Positions 10,915 to 25,215 are shown, numbered from the stretch's first letter. The stretch is DNA of 64,000 nt from Dryococelus australis (GCA_029891345.1 CM057003.1:9056209-9120208); one strand, 5' to 3'. Notes: generated by a model from the sequence alone, not told the origin. Program-made: numbers and translations.

Positions 10915-12300
10915 GTGTCGTGTTGTTGTTCATAGCTTGTAGTCATTGTGGTTTCGTCAAATTATTTTGATGTTTCCCACGTACATCGTTGTTTGTCCGT
11001 TGGCCACTCATATTGAAGTCCTCGTGCCTTAGGCATGTACATCTTTTTCTGGCCATTGTGTTCGTCTGTGTTACCTTTATTGTTTCGTCCAATTATCCAA
11101 CTATCGAATGCACACCATCCTCATGGTTCGTCTGTTGGTTACTCGTAATGTTTCTGTGCATTTTTCTTGTAATATCTGGCTATATTCCTTCCGTGGAAGG
11201 ATTTCTTGACAGTAGCCAAAAATTACCTATTTTATTTTTATTATTTTTGTCCTAGTTATTATGCCATTTTGTAGGTTTTCCGCTACTAGTAGCAAATTAT
11301 TGTAGTAGCTAACGTTCAACTTGATGATTCAGTTAATTATACTTGTGTTATTGCATTAAAATTTTTCATATCTTATAACACTATCCACTTTTACAATTGT
11401 TTAGTGTTACGAAATAATTAACTATCTACCGAGGTATTAACGAAGTCTGCACTCCTGTCTTCCCCGGAGTCTAAGGCTAAATGACACTCTCGTCACGAAA
11501 GATGATAAATGGAAAATAAAAATAATAAGAAGTTGAGAAAAAATATCATCACGAATGCGACATTACTTATAAAGTAGTGAAGAGTAATAGTTGTCCATAT
11601 AAGGTACTATATGGTAATAGATATGTATTTAATAGAGGATGCTGAAATGAGATCAAGCAAGTGCCCTGTTACTTTCGGGTAGTGGGGTAGGTACAGTTAA
11701 GATCTACCGGGGCAGCATCCAAAATCTTCGCTAAAGTATGTTTCGGACGAGGATACGGCAAAATGCTGGGAGAGTGTGCCATATTTTACGTCTAAGCGTT
11801 GCAAATAAGAACTAAACGCTGCGGAGATTCCCACCTGCTTTGCGGTCTCAAGCAAACTAAAGTTACTAGACGAATGACGAGTTGAAACAAGGGAGGAAAA
11901 TTCAATATGTGCCACATTTACAATCCGAGAACAATGAATGTTGGTAATGCAAAACGAGGTATCTGTTTTTCAAGCGTGTGCGATTTATCCACAGCTGTAG
12001 TATTGGCACTTTTTGTTTCTAGGTTAAGAGAATTTTTTTTTTTTTTTTTGCCCAGAAGTGCTTGCCATTTCAAAGGTAAGTACTTTACGTATGATGTCTG
12101 CAATATCGCGAGAAAGTAAAACATTTTCAGAGCTCCTTTTTCTGTGCTCGCGCTCACAAGAGTTGAACGAGCCAGAAACACGTGTTAGAGAAAGGCATTA
12201 TTAAGTTAGGAAGGAAGCCAGAACGAATTAAGGATAAAATGGTGGCTGCTACGCTAGAAGACACGCTCCCTTGCTCTCTAACTATTTGATGCAAGTTCAG
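10915..12300. other. Intron with degenerate minisatellite flank
   Basis: Up to about 11110 there are decayed fragments of the 57-bp unit (GTTCGTC, TGGCCA motifs). Beyond that the sequence is AT-rich with nothing recognised. Confidence 0.35.
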
Positions 12301-13100
12301 AATACTACGCGGGGTGAAAAAGGGGGGGGGGGGGGTGTCCAATTTGCCCACCTCGCACTCGGCGTTACACCCTGTATCGTTGAGGGGTCGGAGAGCTGTT
12401 TCTTTGGCAAGGCGATAATGGCCCAACTTTGCCCCGATATTTCTAGTCCTTTAACACCCTTTGCCCCGTTCCTCGCCAACCTTCCTACACCGCCATTGTC
12501 ATCGTCTCCACGCCAGAACTTTGTATCGCCAGTCGCTTTGCATCCTTCCCGCCATCCCCCCCCCCACCCCATGTCCCTTCTCCTTTTCCGACCCAACCAC
12601 CTTCCAAGGCAAAGGCTAGGAAGAAAATAAAACAAATGAAGAAGTTCCGAATGAACGCCGCAGTTAAATTACGCGCCATTTGCCCTGATAAATTCCCGCG
12701 TACGTAAACTTTTCGCGGGCGATAAATCTACCAGCTTTGTCGCGTCGTAATTTGTACGGGCTACCTTTTCCCTCCTCGGCAACCCAAAACCGCGCGCCGA
12801 GCATTATATTTCATTTTTCATCTTCGTCTTGCGCCGTGTCGGTGTGAAGTTCATTTTTTTCCCCCGCGCTGCTTGCATTTTTAACTCCCAGTGGTGGGGA
12901 ATATGTGCATATATACATTTTTTTCCCCCCCAACGTGGGGAGGGCCGCACGGTGTAAATAAACGCGAGCTAGGGGGATATCGCAGCTCACAAATCATGCC
13001 GGAATTAGGAGCCTGAAACATCTGCGCGGAACAGCGCGGGGGGGGGGGGGGGCTTCAATGCGTTTAAAAACGCGCGCCCATCGCTCGCTATGCGAAATGA
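12301..13100. other. CpG-rich intronic island with G/C homopolymers
   Basis: This block is GC-rich with many CpGs, in contrast to its flanks. It contains a G14 run (12322-12335), C runs near 12558-12575, and a G15 run (13038-13052). No exon or repeat is recognised. It could be an unmethylated regulatory region of the neuroligin intron; that is inference only. Confidence 0.35.
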
Positions 13101-15304
13101 ATATGTGACATTTACCGAATGTTTTTGTCATCTCTCATAGCTTCGTGTAGCGGCACATATGCTCTTTTATTTACATGTATTTTCTGTCCTCGCGAGGAAT
13201 AAAAAAAAATATCCCATTATTGAGGAGGGAAAAAATATATATGTTGCCAATATTCTCAATGCTTTTCGGTATCATCCGGTGAACATGTGCGCGTTATCAA
13301 AATTGATCGCTCGAAGAGTTCATTGTTTGGAAACTAAATATTAAAAGTACTGAAAGAATAACTGCGTTGGTAGGACTGGTTTTGTACGCGCTGTTAAGTT
13401 GTATAACTGCCTGTATAAGTTAACGTTTAAAAAAAGCACATAGCGAAATTCCATTTAAAAATGCCTCCATTAAATTATATATTAAACTTACTGAAACAAA
13501 CCAAATAATAAAAATGGAAATAAATTTTTTTTAAAGTTATGTTAACGTACCATGCCGTATAGTTAATTTATTGTTCTTATATTTTGTAATTTTACAACAT
13601 CTTTTAAGACCTCTATGAGACGCCATACAAAATACCGTTTTGTATTACGTCAAAACTAACAAATTAAATTTGCACTACTACATCCTCACAGTCCTGAATA
13701 TATTCTTGTAAATGCAGAACTCAGGTAACACAGTATTTTAAACTTTGTCACATTGAACATTGCTCTATCATTGAAAGTCACGAGCGAGTCTCTAATTCGA
13801 TGGTAGTCTCGCAGTTAGCAAAAAAAAAATTAAATAACCATTAAAAAAAATTACCTGGACTTAACAGGACATCCCATCTTTCCAGGAGAACTACAAAACT
13901 AACAATAAGTTCATTTACTTCATAGCTGCTTACGCAATTGTTGTAGCAATAAAAGTAATACAACGTTAGACATGATTTAAGAATTTCCACTGAAGATGTG
14001 CACATTTCCCTTGAAAATCGTTCTCCGAAAATAGGCTCTAGAGGTGGTTTGATCTCTATCTCGAAGAATAGGGGCGTTAAAATAGTTCATAATCAGACTG
14101 TATTTTTTTACCAGTTTTTAGAGATTGCTTCTTAAACAAGAGTGATAGCACATTTAATATAATACAAAGGTCATTGCTAACTTTGCAATACTTTTATTCT
14201 TAGAGTTATAATAAGTATGCCATGAATTAATTCGGGGTTTTGTATTGGCCCTGGAACAATGGAATGGAATGGTATTTGAACTATACATTAAAAAAAATCC
14301 TGACAAACTTTTCTTTGAGGCTGTTTTGTTTACAGCCACACAATATCGTTTAAATTCAAAGACAGGTATACAGGGACATAGTTTGGCAGTTAATACATGT
14401 TGCATGTATATGTTCTTGTTTTATATCAATATTACCTTCCTTTATGACAAAGAAATAAACAGTCTATGAGCTGTTTAGTTCACAGTAAAGAAATACTACT
14501 TCGCACCGAAGATAACGGCTAAGCGATGTTAAAAGTTTCCTCCCATACATTTTAGTTTTCAGTTCGTAAATCCTGTCCTGACGCAAACATTCGTAAGCCT
14601 ATATATTCTGCAGTTGCACCGCAAACGAGCAAATATGCAGTTATCATGCAGAATTTTAATGTTATTCTGAAGTGCAGTGGTTCTCCAAATCACTTACACC
14701 AATTGTTCACAAGAGATGATTTTATTTTCTAGCACATGTTACATTCTGACACATAGAAAGTAATCTGAATACAATAAGGCAAAGTGGTATCATGATGAAG
14801 GGTCCTCGGCTAGAAACAAGGTGGGGGCTGGTTCGAGTCTTGGAGCAGTCCTGGTTACCTTTTTAGTGAATATAATTTTAAAGGTTTTATTGATTATCTC
14901 GTATTTAATTAACACAGTTGTTATTCAGAGCTCCAAATAATTCACAGTGTAACAACACTACCATGAAGATTTCTGTAGAACAATAGTAATGACAGTGAAA
15001 GTTAATCATAGTCATTAACATAGAGTTCAAACATAGATTATATTTGTGGCAAACACACTTCGCAATGGTTAACATTTAACCAGCATTTTCTTTGTGGCAA
15101 CATATAATGTGCCCCAGCAAATAAAGTGGTTTTTAGTGTATACGTATTTTAAGACACGGTGACTCTTATGCTACTGGTAAGGTTGGCTGCGCGTTCAGAT
15201 ATAAAAGCAACTCATTCATAATAGTTTTATAAAAAGTTTGACATTTAAATAAGAAGAAGTTAAGTAGGTTTGCTTCTTTTTCTGCTTGTTTCGTAAGACT
15301 AATA
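13101..15304. other. AT-rich intron; possible SINE remnant near 14810-14870
   Basis: A GGTTCGAGTCTT motif at about 14832 looks like a decayed Pol III box B preceded by a tRNA-like segment. The rest is unannotated. Confidence 0.3.
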
Positions 15305-15540
15305 CCTACTGTGGTGGGGCAGTGGTAATCCACTGGACTGACATTCGGGAGGACAACGGTTCGATTCCCAATCCGGCGACCCTGACTTCGGTTTTCTATG
15401 GTTTCCCGAAACCCCTCCATAAGGATGCTGGTGTTGTTTCTTTTCACAAGTTATTTCCGACTCCTTTCCAGTTTCTGCTTCGTTGAGCGGCTTGCTCCGT
15501 CTCTAATGGCCTCCGTGCCAGAGAGACGTCAATCCATACA
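15305..15540 (+). mobile_element. tRNA-derived SINE (family S2)
   Basis: The head carries a box A-like GTGGGGCAGTGGTAATCCAC and a box B-like CGGTTCGATTCCC. The body (TGGTTTCCCGAAACCCCTCC) and tail (CGTCTCTAATGGCCTCCGTG) are typical of a widespread insect SINE type. A detached tail of the same family is at 28405-28447. Confidence 0.75.
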
Positions 15541-15634
15541 CACACAAATAGTTCATAACAGCAAAAATTATTTCATAAGTAAGATATGCAACACTTCATC
15601 GGCGCATGGATGTAAAATATAGTCCGTGGCAATG

Positions 15635-16047
15635 TTAAGTGGGAACAGTCCCCACCATCTTGGATTTATCCATATTTCACCATAACTTTCATTTAAGGTG
15701 TTTTAACGAAATTTTTCAAACGACACAGCATAAATAACAGCTTCTCAATCTTTACCAAGTGGTTTCCCCCCCCCCCCCCCCGGGCTGCTTCATCATGCAA
15801 ACTAAACACAAGCAATAACAACTTCATCATGCAAACTAAACACAAGCAATACCAACTTCATCATGCAAACTAAACACAAGCAATACCAACTTCATCATGC
15901 AAACTAAACACAAGCAATACCAACTTCAGAAAATGTACAAAGTAACGTCCTGTGTTGTGTCGTTTGTAAAATTCAATACAAACTCTATAATACAGGTTTT
16001 CGCGAGAAGTCTGAAAACCCAAGATGGCGGGGACTGAACCCCCTTAA
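15635..16047. mobile_element. piggyBac-like MITE with internal tandem repeat
   Basis: TTAA occurs at 15635-15638 and 16044-16047. The ends match as inverted repeats over about 33 bp: left ...CAGTCCCCACCATCTTGG, reverse-complemented right ...CAGTCCCCGCCATCTTGG. The interior has a C16 run (15766-15781) and a 34-bp unit repeated four times. Confidence 0.75.
15788..15923. repeat. 34-bp tandem repeat, 4 copies
   Basis: The unit starts CTTCATCATGCAAACTAAAC, at 15788, 15822, 15856 and 15890. Copies are nearly identical (one base differs in copy 1). It lies inside the TTAA-flanked MITE. Confidence 0.95.
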
Positions 16048-16131
16048 TACCACACGTAGCGAAAGGATAGAAAATGGGTCAAGAAATCGACGCAGAACTA
16101 TACTTTCAAACGTTCCCATCCAACCGCGTAT

Positions 16132-16134
<3 letters not shown>

Positions 16135-16186
<52 letters not shown>
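16135..16186. repeat. (TA)n microsatellite
   Basis: About 26 uninterrupted TA dinucleotides, directly upstream of a Helitron-like tail. Confidence 0.95.
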
Positions 16187-16191
<5 letters not shown>

Positions 16192-16632
16192 CTTCTGTGC
16201 GTGTGTATGTCACTCAACTCCTCCTAAACGGCTGGACCGATTTTGATGAAATTTTTTGTGTGTGTTCAAGTGGATTCGAGAATGGTTTAGATTCACAATT
16301 CGGTCCACTACAAAATGTTTTTTTGATAGATTTTTTATTTATAAGTTATTGTTGATCTTGGAATGTTTTACATTGTATCCGGCAGACAGCGCTGCGATCG
16401 CGGTGTCGAATATCCAAAAATATTTCATTTTACTTCCAGTTTGTCCCGATAGTGGCGCTGCGATCAGATCCAGGAGAATTTCGTAACTTTGAGTTGTTAT
16501 TGTGTTAAAATAAATAGCGTGCTAATTGAAACATTACATTCAGATGTAATTAGTGTGTGAAGGGTTTTGAAGTGTAGATAAAAACTATACATTGTGCAAA
16601 TGTACAGGACAACGTCAGTCGGGTCCGCTAGT
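16187..16632 (+). mobile_element. Possible Helitron-type 3' segment
   Basis: It contains the arthropod-repeat phrase CGGCTGGACCGATTTTGATG and ends GTCGGGTCCGCTAG followed by T, matching the CTRR-type 3' terminus of Helitrons after a short GC-rich hairpin. No replication or helicase coding sequence is present. The 5' end is not identified. Confidence 0.45.
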
Positions 16633-16904
16633 ATAATATAAAACTGTCAGAGAAGTTTCAGTATTAAAGCTTGTTACTTTCACTCGTGGTTCAAGTAATA
16701 TCGCTGCTTCTGCATATGTATGTACACACTTTGTAAACATAAAAAAAATACTTCTTCGTATTTTTTGAATATTTTTAGTATCGTTTAAATTTTTTTTTAT
16801 TACGTACATTTGTTACAAACCAAAATTACTTATGCATAAGGATGAGCTCTAAACAACTGCTCATATTTATTAGAACAGAAGCTAAGAAATAATTACTCTT
16901 TAAG

Positions 16905-17600
16905 CCCCTGTCACACTGTAAAATTTTCCCATCAAACGGCTTCTAATAAGTTTGCTCAAATAAAGTTGATCAGTTATGACGTCATTGAAACGTCATAAAT
17001 GCCGCCATATTTGTCTGAGAAAGTTGGATGGCTTCAGCTATCATCAAACATTTGAAGATTGGGCCAGTTCTAAAATTTATTTGATTTTTGACGTTCTCAG
17101 CCGATCACAATCGTGCACGAAAAAAGTAGACATCAAGAAATTTTAAATTAACGAACAATGTTTTGGAAATTAAATACGTAATGAAGATCATTATTTATGT
17201 AGAAGATGTCTGAGCATGAATGATACTATAAGTGAATATTGCACACAATATTAAGAACTCAGAGGCATTAAATTTCATTGTGCAGAAAATATTTCCGATA
17301 AAATTTTTTTAAATTTAATAAAGAAGCGAAAATAAATTACGATATTCCGCAAATTTCTTCCTGTAATGGACTGCATTGAAAAACAAAAACAATATCTCAC
17401 TATGGAAATAATTTTTAAATGATAATTCGAATTAGATTCTCCCAGTAAAAAAAAAAAAAATTGACAGTGTAGTACATTTTCGAACACGTTCAAGATTATT
17501 TGATAACATTTGTTGGAGGGAAAAAGTTGATGCCCCTACTTTATCTTCGAATTTTATTGTCAAATTTAGTTGGAGGCGAAAATTTGACAGTGCAACGGGG
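16905..17600. mobile_element. TIR element of about 700 bp
   Basis: The left end CCCCTGTCACACTGTAAAAT and reverse-complemented right end CCCCCGTTGCACTGTCAAAT are similar over about 33 bp. The interior is AT-rich and non-coding. No clear target duplication is seen, so the superfamily is open. Confidence 0.5.
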
Positions 17601-18249
17601 GATTTGCGTGGAGAATTGCTTCATGTTCACAAAAGCTACCAACTAAATATATTTTTCCATTTATTGTGACACAATAACACCAAACCAATGTCATGTACAC
17701 AATCGTATTTAGTTTTCAATATTTTAATTTGAATATTTTAAGTGTAACAAAAGAGTCGGAACGTGTGATATCAACTGTTACGACGTATGGAAAAATACTC
17801 CAAATTGATCTATTTAGATGTTAGCAAAAATTATAATTTACCTAACGAAAGATATGATCTTTATGAAGTTATGTTACACGTTGATGTGATGACACATTCA
17901 TGAAGTTTTGATGGTAATAATACCATCTGTGACATTTAAAATAAAATAATTATTTTTTGTTATGTTACGGAGCTGAAACCTTAATATCTAGAGGGGTCGG
18001 AATGCAAGGGTGGACGAAACGGCAGCATAAAAAAAAAAAATCACCCGGCTAACGCCAACGTTCTCCCAACTTCTCAGACGCGAAAAGATGGGAGGGGTGT
18101 TGGAAGGCCAACGCTGAAACTAGGAGGTGATGCTCTGAAGAGTCTATTTTTAGTTTATGGCTCTATTTGTTTACAAACTGCAATAAATAAGTGTAAATAG
18201 TTGGTATTGTACCTATTAAGAAGGTGGGACAATGCATTTTAAATGGGAA
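17601..18249. other. Intron with a decayed S1 SINE fragment at about 17996-18125
   Basis: GGAATGCAAGGGTGGACGAA at about 18000 matches the S1 SINE body (minus strand), followed by degraded sequence with an A-run. The rest is AT-rich. Confidence 0.4.
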
Positions 18250-18422
18250 TAAGCGGACGTAACTGCCGACCACCTTCGGACACGTTCTACAGTCCTGAAT
18301 CGACGGCTTCCGAGCACCTCTGAATCGAGCCGAAGATTGCCGAGCTCGTCGGAGTCTAGCCGAAGACCGCCAGCCAGAGACACACAGTTCCTATTCAATA
18401 TACATTGTCCCAGTTTCGGCAT
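18250..18422. repeat. GC-rich interspersed repeat, copy 1
   Basis: It is shared in direct orientation with 34003-34175: both have a GAGCACCTTCGG-like block, GAGCCGAAG, and GACCGCCAGCCA followed by CACACAG. It is about 170 bp and of unknown class. Confidence 0.6.
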
Positions 18423-18449
18423 AGGTACGCTACTATAGTTGTTAATATC

Positions 18450-18745
18450 TTAACCCATTCAGACCCAGTGCACACAATTGTGTACATTACGCACGGGAAT
18501 GACATTTTTTGTGTGTACTGCACACTGAGAACCTCAATGTCCAATGTTCTTTCATGCGGGTAAATGATTCGCAAACCGCCTTACTTGTCTAGGCCATAAT
18601 TGGTTCTCATTACATTAGCTGAACATATGGCCTACAGCTAATTGACTGTAACAATGAAACAAATGTTGTGTTGAGTAAATCACACATTATGAAATTTCTT
18701 GTTTGCAACATCTGAAACAGTAAATTAAAGTGAGTCTGGACGTGT
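18450..18745. repeat. TTAACCC-ended interspersed repeat, copy 2
   Basis: It starts TTAACCCATTCAGACCCAGT; direct-orientation copy of 8662-8922 with scattered substitutions. Confidence 0.5.
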
Positions 18746-19599
<854 letters not shown>

Positions 19600-19869
19600 G
19601 CTCATTCACGGGGTACCTTCACACTGTTTGAATATAACATATAAAAAATCGTCTTAAAACTTGTTATAGGTAGAGCCGCGAGTATTTCGCGGACTGAGTT
19701 GGCAGCAAGCTAGGCTGGACAGCCCTCTATACGCTCGAGACATTATCGTTTGCTTATTGGTTGCTGTGATCAAGTGAGGACTCTTTACAATACTCTTGGA
19801 GAAAAGAACAAGTGTTTGGAGTCTACTTCGCCTTCGATTGAGTTCGCGAAATACTCGCAGCTCTAATTA

Positions 19870-20290
19870 TAGGTGGTTCACGGTAAAATGAGCACTTTGA
19901 AAGTCCTGTTTTCAAGCTCTCCTTGTATGCATATTGTGTATTCTTTTGCCTCGTGCAAAGTAAACATCCCCATGGGCTCGTCATTTTATTCATGCGTTGG
20001 TGAAGTGCAACAGTCAAATTATTGCAAAAGAAAATCCTTGCAAATCTGCTTATTTTTACACTGCGAGGCATTAAAAAAACATTAAGTAAAAGAAATAATT
20101 TAAGTCATCACAAATGGTTACCTGACACTATTTATTCGACGTTACTATATGGAATTACTTTTCATTCATCGTTACCAACTTTACTGGGCGCATGTCACTC
20201 AGTTCGCCCGTTAAAATATATCCAGGCAGGGGTAGTGACTTTTTTTTCTGAGGGTGATTTCAAAAGTGCTCACTTTATCGCGAACAGCAT
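19870..20290. mobile_element. Harbinger-like MITE (H1 long form)
   Basis: It starts TAGGTGGTTCACGGTAAAAT and ends TCACTTTATCGCGAACAGC, inverted to one another. It is collinear with 58104-58522 across the full 420 bp. Confidence 0.75.
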
Positions 20291-20375
20291 TTACATAGGC
20301 TATAGGTATTACAGGCGGTTTATTCTTCCGTTAACTTTGATATAACTTCGTTTTTTGTTAAATGAAACATTCATT

Positions 20376-20493
20376 TATATCACATCAGTATATTACACAC
20401 ACGCACACACACACACACTTACTATATATATATATATATAATATACTATATATATAGTATGTGTGCGTGTGTGTAATATACTGATGTGATATA
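20376..20493. repeat. Microsatellite-rich perfect hairpin
   Basis: ATCACATCAGTATATTACAC on the left is mirrored by GTGTAATATACTGATGTGAT on the right. (AC)n and (TA)n lie between, so the whole 118 bp folds on itself. Confidence 0.85.
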
Positions 20494-22020
20494 TATATAT
20501 ATATAATGCAATGCTGGAAACCTCTTAAATTATTATTTAATTTAAAAAAAAGTGTTATATTTTCCTCCTGTGGTCTCTTGGGCGCACGAATACAGTGTGT
20601 TGATTTCTTTGGCGCGTTCTTCGAGATGTGTTTACCTTTTGTCTCCACGTGGCCTGGTAGGATTACTGATGAGTAGCCCGACAGGAGAACTTTAGCAGTG
20701 CTTTAGAAAAGTTGCAAGCTAACACAAAAGGATTCTTAAAAATTGACTTTTTCACTTAACTGGCGCAGTACTAAAGTCCCTAAGCCAATGACAATGTAAA
20801 TGTAACATATGCCGGAAGGATGCCAAGCGATGAGGAACGTATATGTTAAGAAGGGCATTCAATAGTTCTCAGTTATCGGGAAACAGCCTGCAGGTGCCTA
20901 GAACAGTATCATGGTTACAAATCACTTAAGCACAAGGAACATAATTGGGTACTGAACATCACATTGTGCAGAACCAGCCGAACATAACCTTCATGTAAAA
21001 CAACTACACAATTGCAGCATATTGTATCTGCATGGGTTACGCTCTTTAACGGGCAGTCGAGACAAATATAACTTGAACATTGTTTGCATGTGCTCAGTGT
21101 GTGATCTCATACTGAGGGGTTCCTGAACAACGCCGAGAAACTCCAGCAGGCAATTCTTCACGATGATATAAGTGAAAATTGAATTTATATTTTCCTCGTA
21201 AAGTAATTCCCCAAAAAATTAAAAAAAAAAAAAAGTCCTCTTGAGTACTTTGCATTGCCTACCCGGCAGGCGTCAGACATTCTGTTTTCGGAATTATGCA
21301 TGGAATTCTCGAAATTTGCTCACCCGAGAATATTCTCGCGATCTTCGTATGTTAACTTACACTTGTTGACCCGAAAAATGTCTTTAAAAATCGCGTACTT
21401 GTAAGGGTTGCAATGATTCGCCCAAAAAATAAAATGCCAACCCCCATTTTAACCATGAAAGGGTATGAAATTGCAACTGCATTTCCAGATATCGCCGTTC
21501 CACAAAACACCATTCACTTATTTGTTTCTTAATTCCAAGTAGTTTGTGATATTTTGAACGAAAATAATTTTAAAATTCTACTTTTAGGGGCACATAGCCC
21601 CTTTAATAATTCCTTCAGGGGAATAGTGATACACATATTTCCGTCTTATATTTTTCGTAAGGCAAAAACCTGTTCGAACGTTAGTCTGTAGTGCATCTGC
21701 TCGTATGTAATCAGTTGTTGGTAGCGCATTGCTGGGTAGTAAACGTTTGTGCGCATACAATGAAAATAGGAACACGCTATGTAAGAAACAAGGTTGCGCA
21801 TACTTTAGGTAATCTAAAGGCATCTTTATACAGTTGCATTGCGCAGAGTAACTGGATACAAGCAGCTTGCGGCAATAATTTGCCAGCTTGCAGGTACGTT
21901 ACAATTAGTGTATTACATTGGAGCGTACAGCACCGGCGGAGGAGATACAAGCATGCCACTTCTATTCTTACAGCATATGGGATACGCAATGAGTCAAGTA
22001 TAGACTATTTACAGGTCAAC
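20494..22020. other. AT-rich intron, nothing firm
   Basis: I recognise no coding or repeat structure. An A-rich run sits near 21221-21234. Confidence 0.3.
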
Positions 22021-22021
22021 T

Positions 22022-22233
22022 ATAGGCTATTAACGGTAAAGTAAGCACTGTTGAAAGCCCTCTCTTTTGGAATAACAATCAATAAATATATTTTATATTT
22101 TAACTTTAGACGTTAACTTCCGAGTGCGGTGGAATGTACACACTCTGTTTATTACTTACATGACAATATTTATTTGAAAAGGATAAAAGTAACTAGGATC
22201 TCGAAAGTGCTCACTTTACCGCGAACAGCCTAT
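22022..22233. mobile_element. Harbinger-like MITE (H1 short form)
   Basis: It starts ATAGGCTATTAACGGTAAAG and ends CTCACTTTACCGCGAACAGC. The interior is an inverted-orientation relative of 55937-56140 (AGTGCGGTGGAATGTACACA). Confidence 0.65.
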
Positions 22234-22269
22234 TGTAGGCCTATGTGATGATGGTACGCAAGGCGGTTG

Positions 22270-22456
22270 GTCCGATTGGATTGGATGGAACTTATTGACG
22301 TCTGCCAGTGATACGCCTGAAGGATTATCAAGGGACGGTTACAAACTAACTTCTGGCTTAAACTAACACCCATGCCTGACCTGGGATTCGAACCCAGAGC
22401 CTTCCGCAGCCCAGATTAGCGGCGCATTAGGCAACTCCACCACGGGAGGTTGACGC
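22270..22456 (-). mobile_element. tRNA-related SINE (family S3)
   Basis: On the minus strand it begins with CCTCCCGTGGTGGAGTTGCC (box A-like) followed by box B GGGTTCGAATCCC, then a body distinct from S1 and S2. It ends near a GATTGGATTGGATGG tail. Confidence 0.65.
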
Positions 22457-25215
22457 TTGTTTCGAGTTTATCAAAGCCGTGTGTAGGTATAAACAGAGCA
22501 TTTAAATTGTGAAGCAGACGTCTGTATATACGAGTTTTGAAAATAGTCCCATCGGAATAATTTTGTGTCGCATTTCATTCGAAACCAAGCGGCAAAATTG
22601 ACCGAATTAGAACGATGTTATTGTACAGCAAATAATCAAAAGAAAAACATATAAATGAAAAATGGCATTTCTGTTTAGGTATATTTATATACAATTAGTT
22701 TTATGTGTGATTACGCTTCAGCCTCGTGACCTCTAAATATGAGACTACGTTACGCGTTAGTTTAACATGAAATCTTAACAATTTGTGTTCGCGAATGCTT
22801 ACATTTATAGAGTAATTTTTCTTTTAACATTTTTGAAGTAGTTAGGCCCTACTGGTATGAATTTGGCATGGTTATTCAAACCGCTCATTTCTTCTACAAA
22901 AGGGATTCTATTAGCATAGGTTAAGAAGATTGGACGGGAACTTAGAAAGCATAGTATTAAAAGCCAAAAAAGAAGACAAACCCAATCTCGTATTGCGTAA
23001 GTACATCAATTTCGTTTCAACAAACTCGTTAATCACGAGATTGTCAAATTCAATATTTATAAATTTTACTTCAAACTTCAACAATTTCTCACTGTGCAGT
23101 TTATTTCGTAGTGGTGCGAGGGGGGGGGGGGGGGACAAATTTAGATAATTATATTTGATATATGATAAACCATGAATATTTCGCATTCAAGATATTGATA
23201 GATGAATACATTTTTACAACCGGTATGTAGGTAATTCAAACCAGTTGTCTTTCAGACAAGAAGAAAATATTTTTTATTATTATATTAACACTGAATATTT
23301 TGGTTACTAACGCACTTTTCGTGTCTATCTGTTTAAAGTCTGATCATCTCCTCCCATGTAAATATTTGTAGAACGCATATGCTTTTAACAAGGCCCGGTA
23401 TTTTTTTTCTGCGAAAAACGGCAAAAAAAAAAGTTTTTTTTTACCGTGGTGGTTTTGTCGATGCGATATGTGTTAGCCCTCACAAATTCGTGAGAGCTTT
23501 ATTTGACTTGAAATACGGAAAACATATTGGTCACTTGTAAACAAAACGGGCAGAATTCGCTCCCATGTCATATTTCGGCATTTAAACTCTTTTGTGTAAA
23601 TACCTTCTATTGTAACGTACTATCCACCCACTTTTCTGAATCGCAATAAAAGTTGTCATGGAAGCGAATTTTTGCTATATTGACTGTAATAACCTTATGT
23701 TTATAACGAGTAGAAGCTGGAAATACTTAGGTAAATATAATTTGAATCCTTTCAATCATGCACTGTGCGTAAGATTTGTTCTCGTACATGTTACATGATG
23801 GTTGTTCTAAATACATCATCCCGCAACTGACAAAACTATTACATGCAGTGATTGTATAGCTTAAATAAAGAATTTTAATTCCTCACGTAAGCCATGTATT
23901 ATAGTAAAGGGCAGCTTATTGGATTAGTTTTATGATACAAAATTTAACTTTCTTATTCGTAGCTGTTTTTGACGTAGATGTTAAAGATTAATTTTCTTGT
24001 GTTTTTGGCGTGATCGTTGTCACTTGAGCGGAGCCAAACTGCTGAAATTACGCTGTTGAAGTTTCATAGACATACAAAAAATTTGAAACTTACTAGTTGA
24101 GAGCCACATATGCCTATTTTAGTGACCCTAGCCGAATTTGGCCAAAGATTTTTGACATCGACGTCAGCTGCCAAATCTCACTGATGATATACTGCTTCCT
24201 AGCGGCCTCCAACAAATCATAATTAATACGTGGTGATAGCGCCGCCCTCCGATTTGTACATGGATTCATTGTACAGTATTATTCTGCAGGCAACTAGCAT
24301 GGTATAGTTTAGTACATCATAGGGCTGAAGAGTAAATATCTCCTTTAAAGATATAAATTACCTGTAAAACCATAGATATATTTTGATTTTAGAATGTGGT
24401 TTTGAAATTCTCCATTTGGCTAAATTGGCTGGTGTAAAAATTTCGATAGTTATTATAATTACATGGAATATATAAATTTTTAAGCAGGTAATAGCAGAGT
24501 AATTATTTTGTACGTGCGTATAAAAAGGTAATTGTAACATAAGCACTGATATCAATCTAGCCTTTGGTGATTAAGAAATGCAAGCAAGCGAACAATAACC
24601 GACAAGACGAGTAGATAACATTAAAAACAACTATATCTAAGAACAACAATAATGTAAAGTAGCTGAACAATATTCTCCGTATATGAAAAAATCGAGAAAA
24701 CACGAGGATGTGAGTAAATCCAATAATTTATCTTCTTTCACTTTCGACAATGGGGTTAGTAACATCTAGAGTTTTTTTAAATTTCTGTTTCGCACTGGAG
24801 GAATTTGGTCAAAATATTTTTAATGCTTGTTTCGGTTTATTTCCTGCTTTGTTGATATCACGCAATTGCCAACGCATGAATTATATTGATTTATTATTGA
24901 TCATTGTTGTTACCCACATTATGTCTGTAGCCAAGTGCTGCTGGCACTACTAAGCTAAAATCAATTCGCAACGCCGGAAAATTACTGTATCTGGATGCGA
25001 TATTCCGTGCCGCAACCAAACTCAGCGTACTGTACCACCGGAGTCACTGACCGGAAATATTTTCCCAAAATCAACATTTTCGCCAGTCGCCACGGGTCCC
25101 CACCCGTGCATGCGCGGTGCCAACTTATGCACTCTTAAAATATTTTTTTGTACTTTTACAAGAAAAATTCTTGGAATCCCAGTTGCCAAGAAAATCCTTT
25201 GTATATTCAAAGTAT
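22457..25215. other. AT-rich intron
   Basis: A G14 run lies at 23121-23134. I recognise no gene or clear repeat boundary. Confidence 0.3.

Noticed and set aside
10128..10946. Long open frames on both strands across the minisatellite as a repeat protein gene
   Set aside because: The frames stay open only because the 57-bp unit is a multiple of three; both strands are open and no start context, domain or unique flanking coding sequence is seen.
16256..16486. 76-codon frame after the (TA)n tract as a gene
   Set aside because: It lies in the Helitron-like tail, a repeat phrase widespread in arthropods, with no domain.
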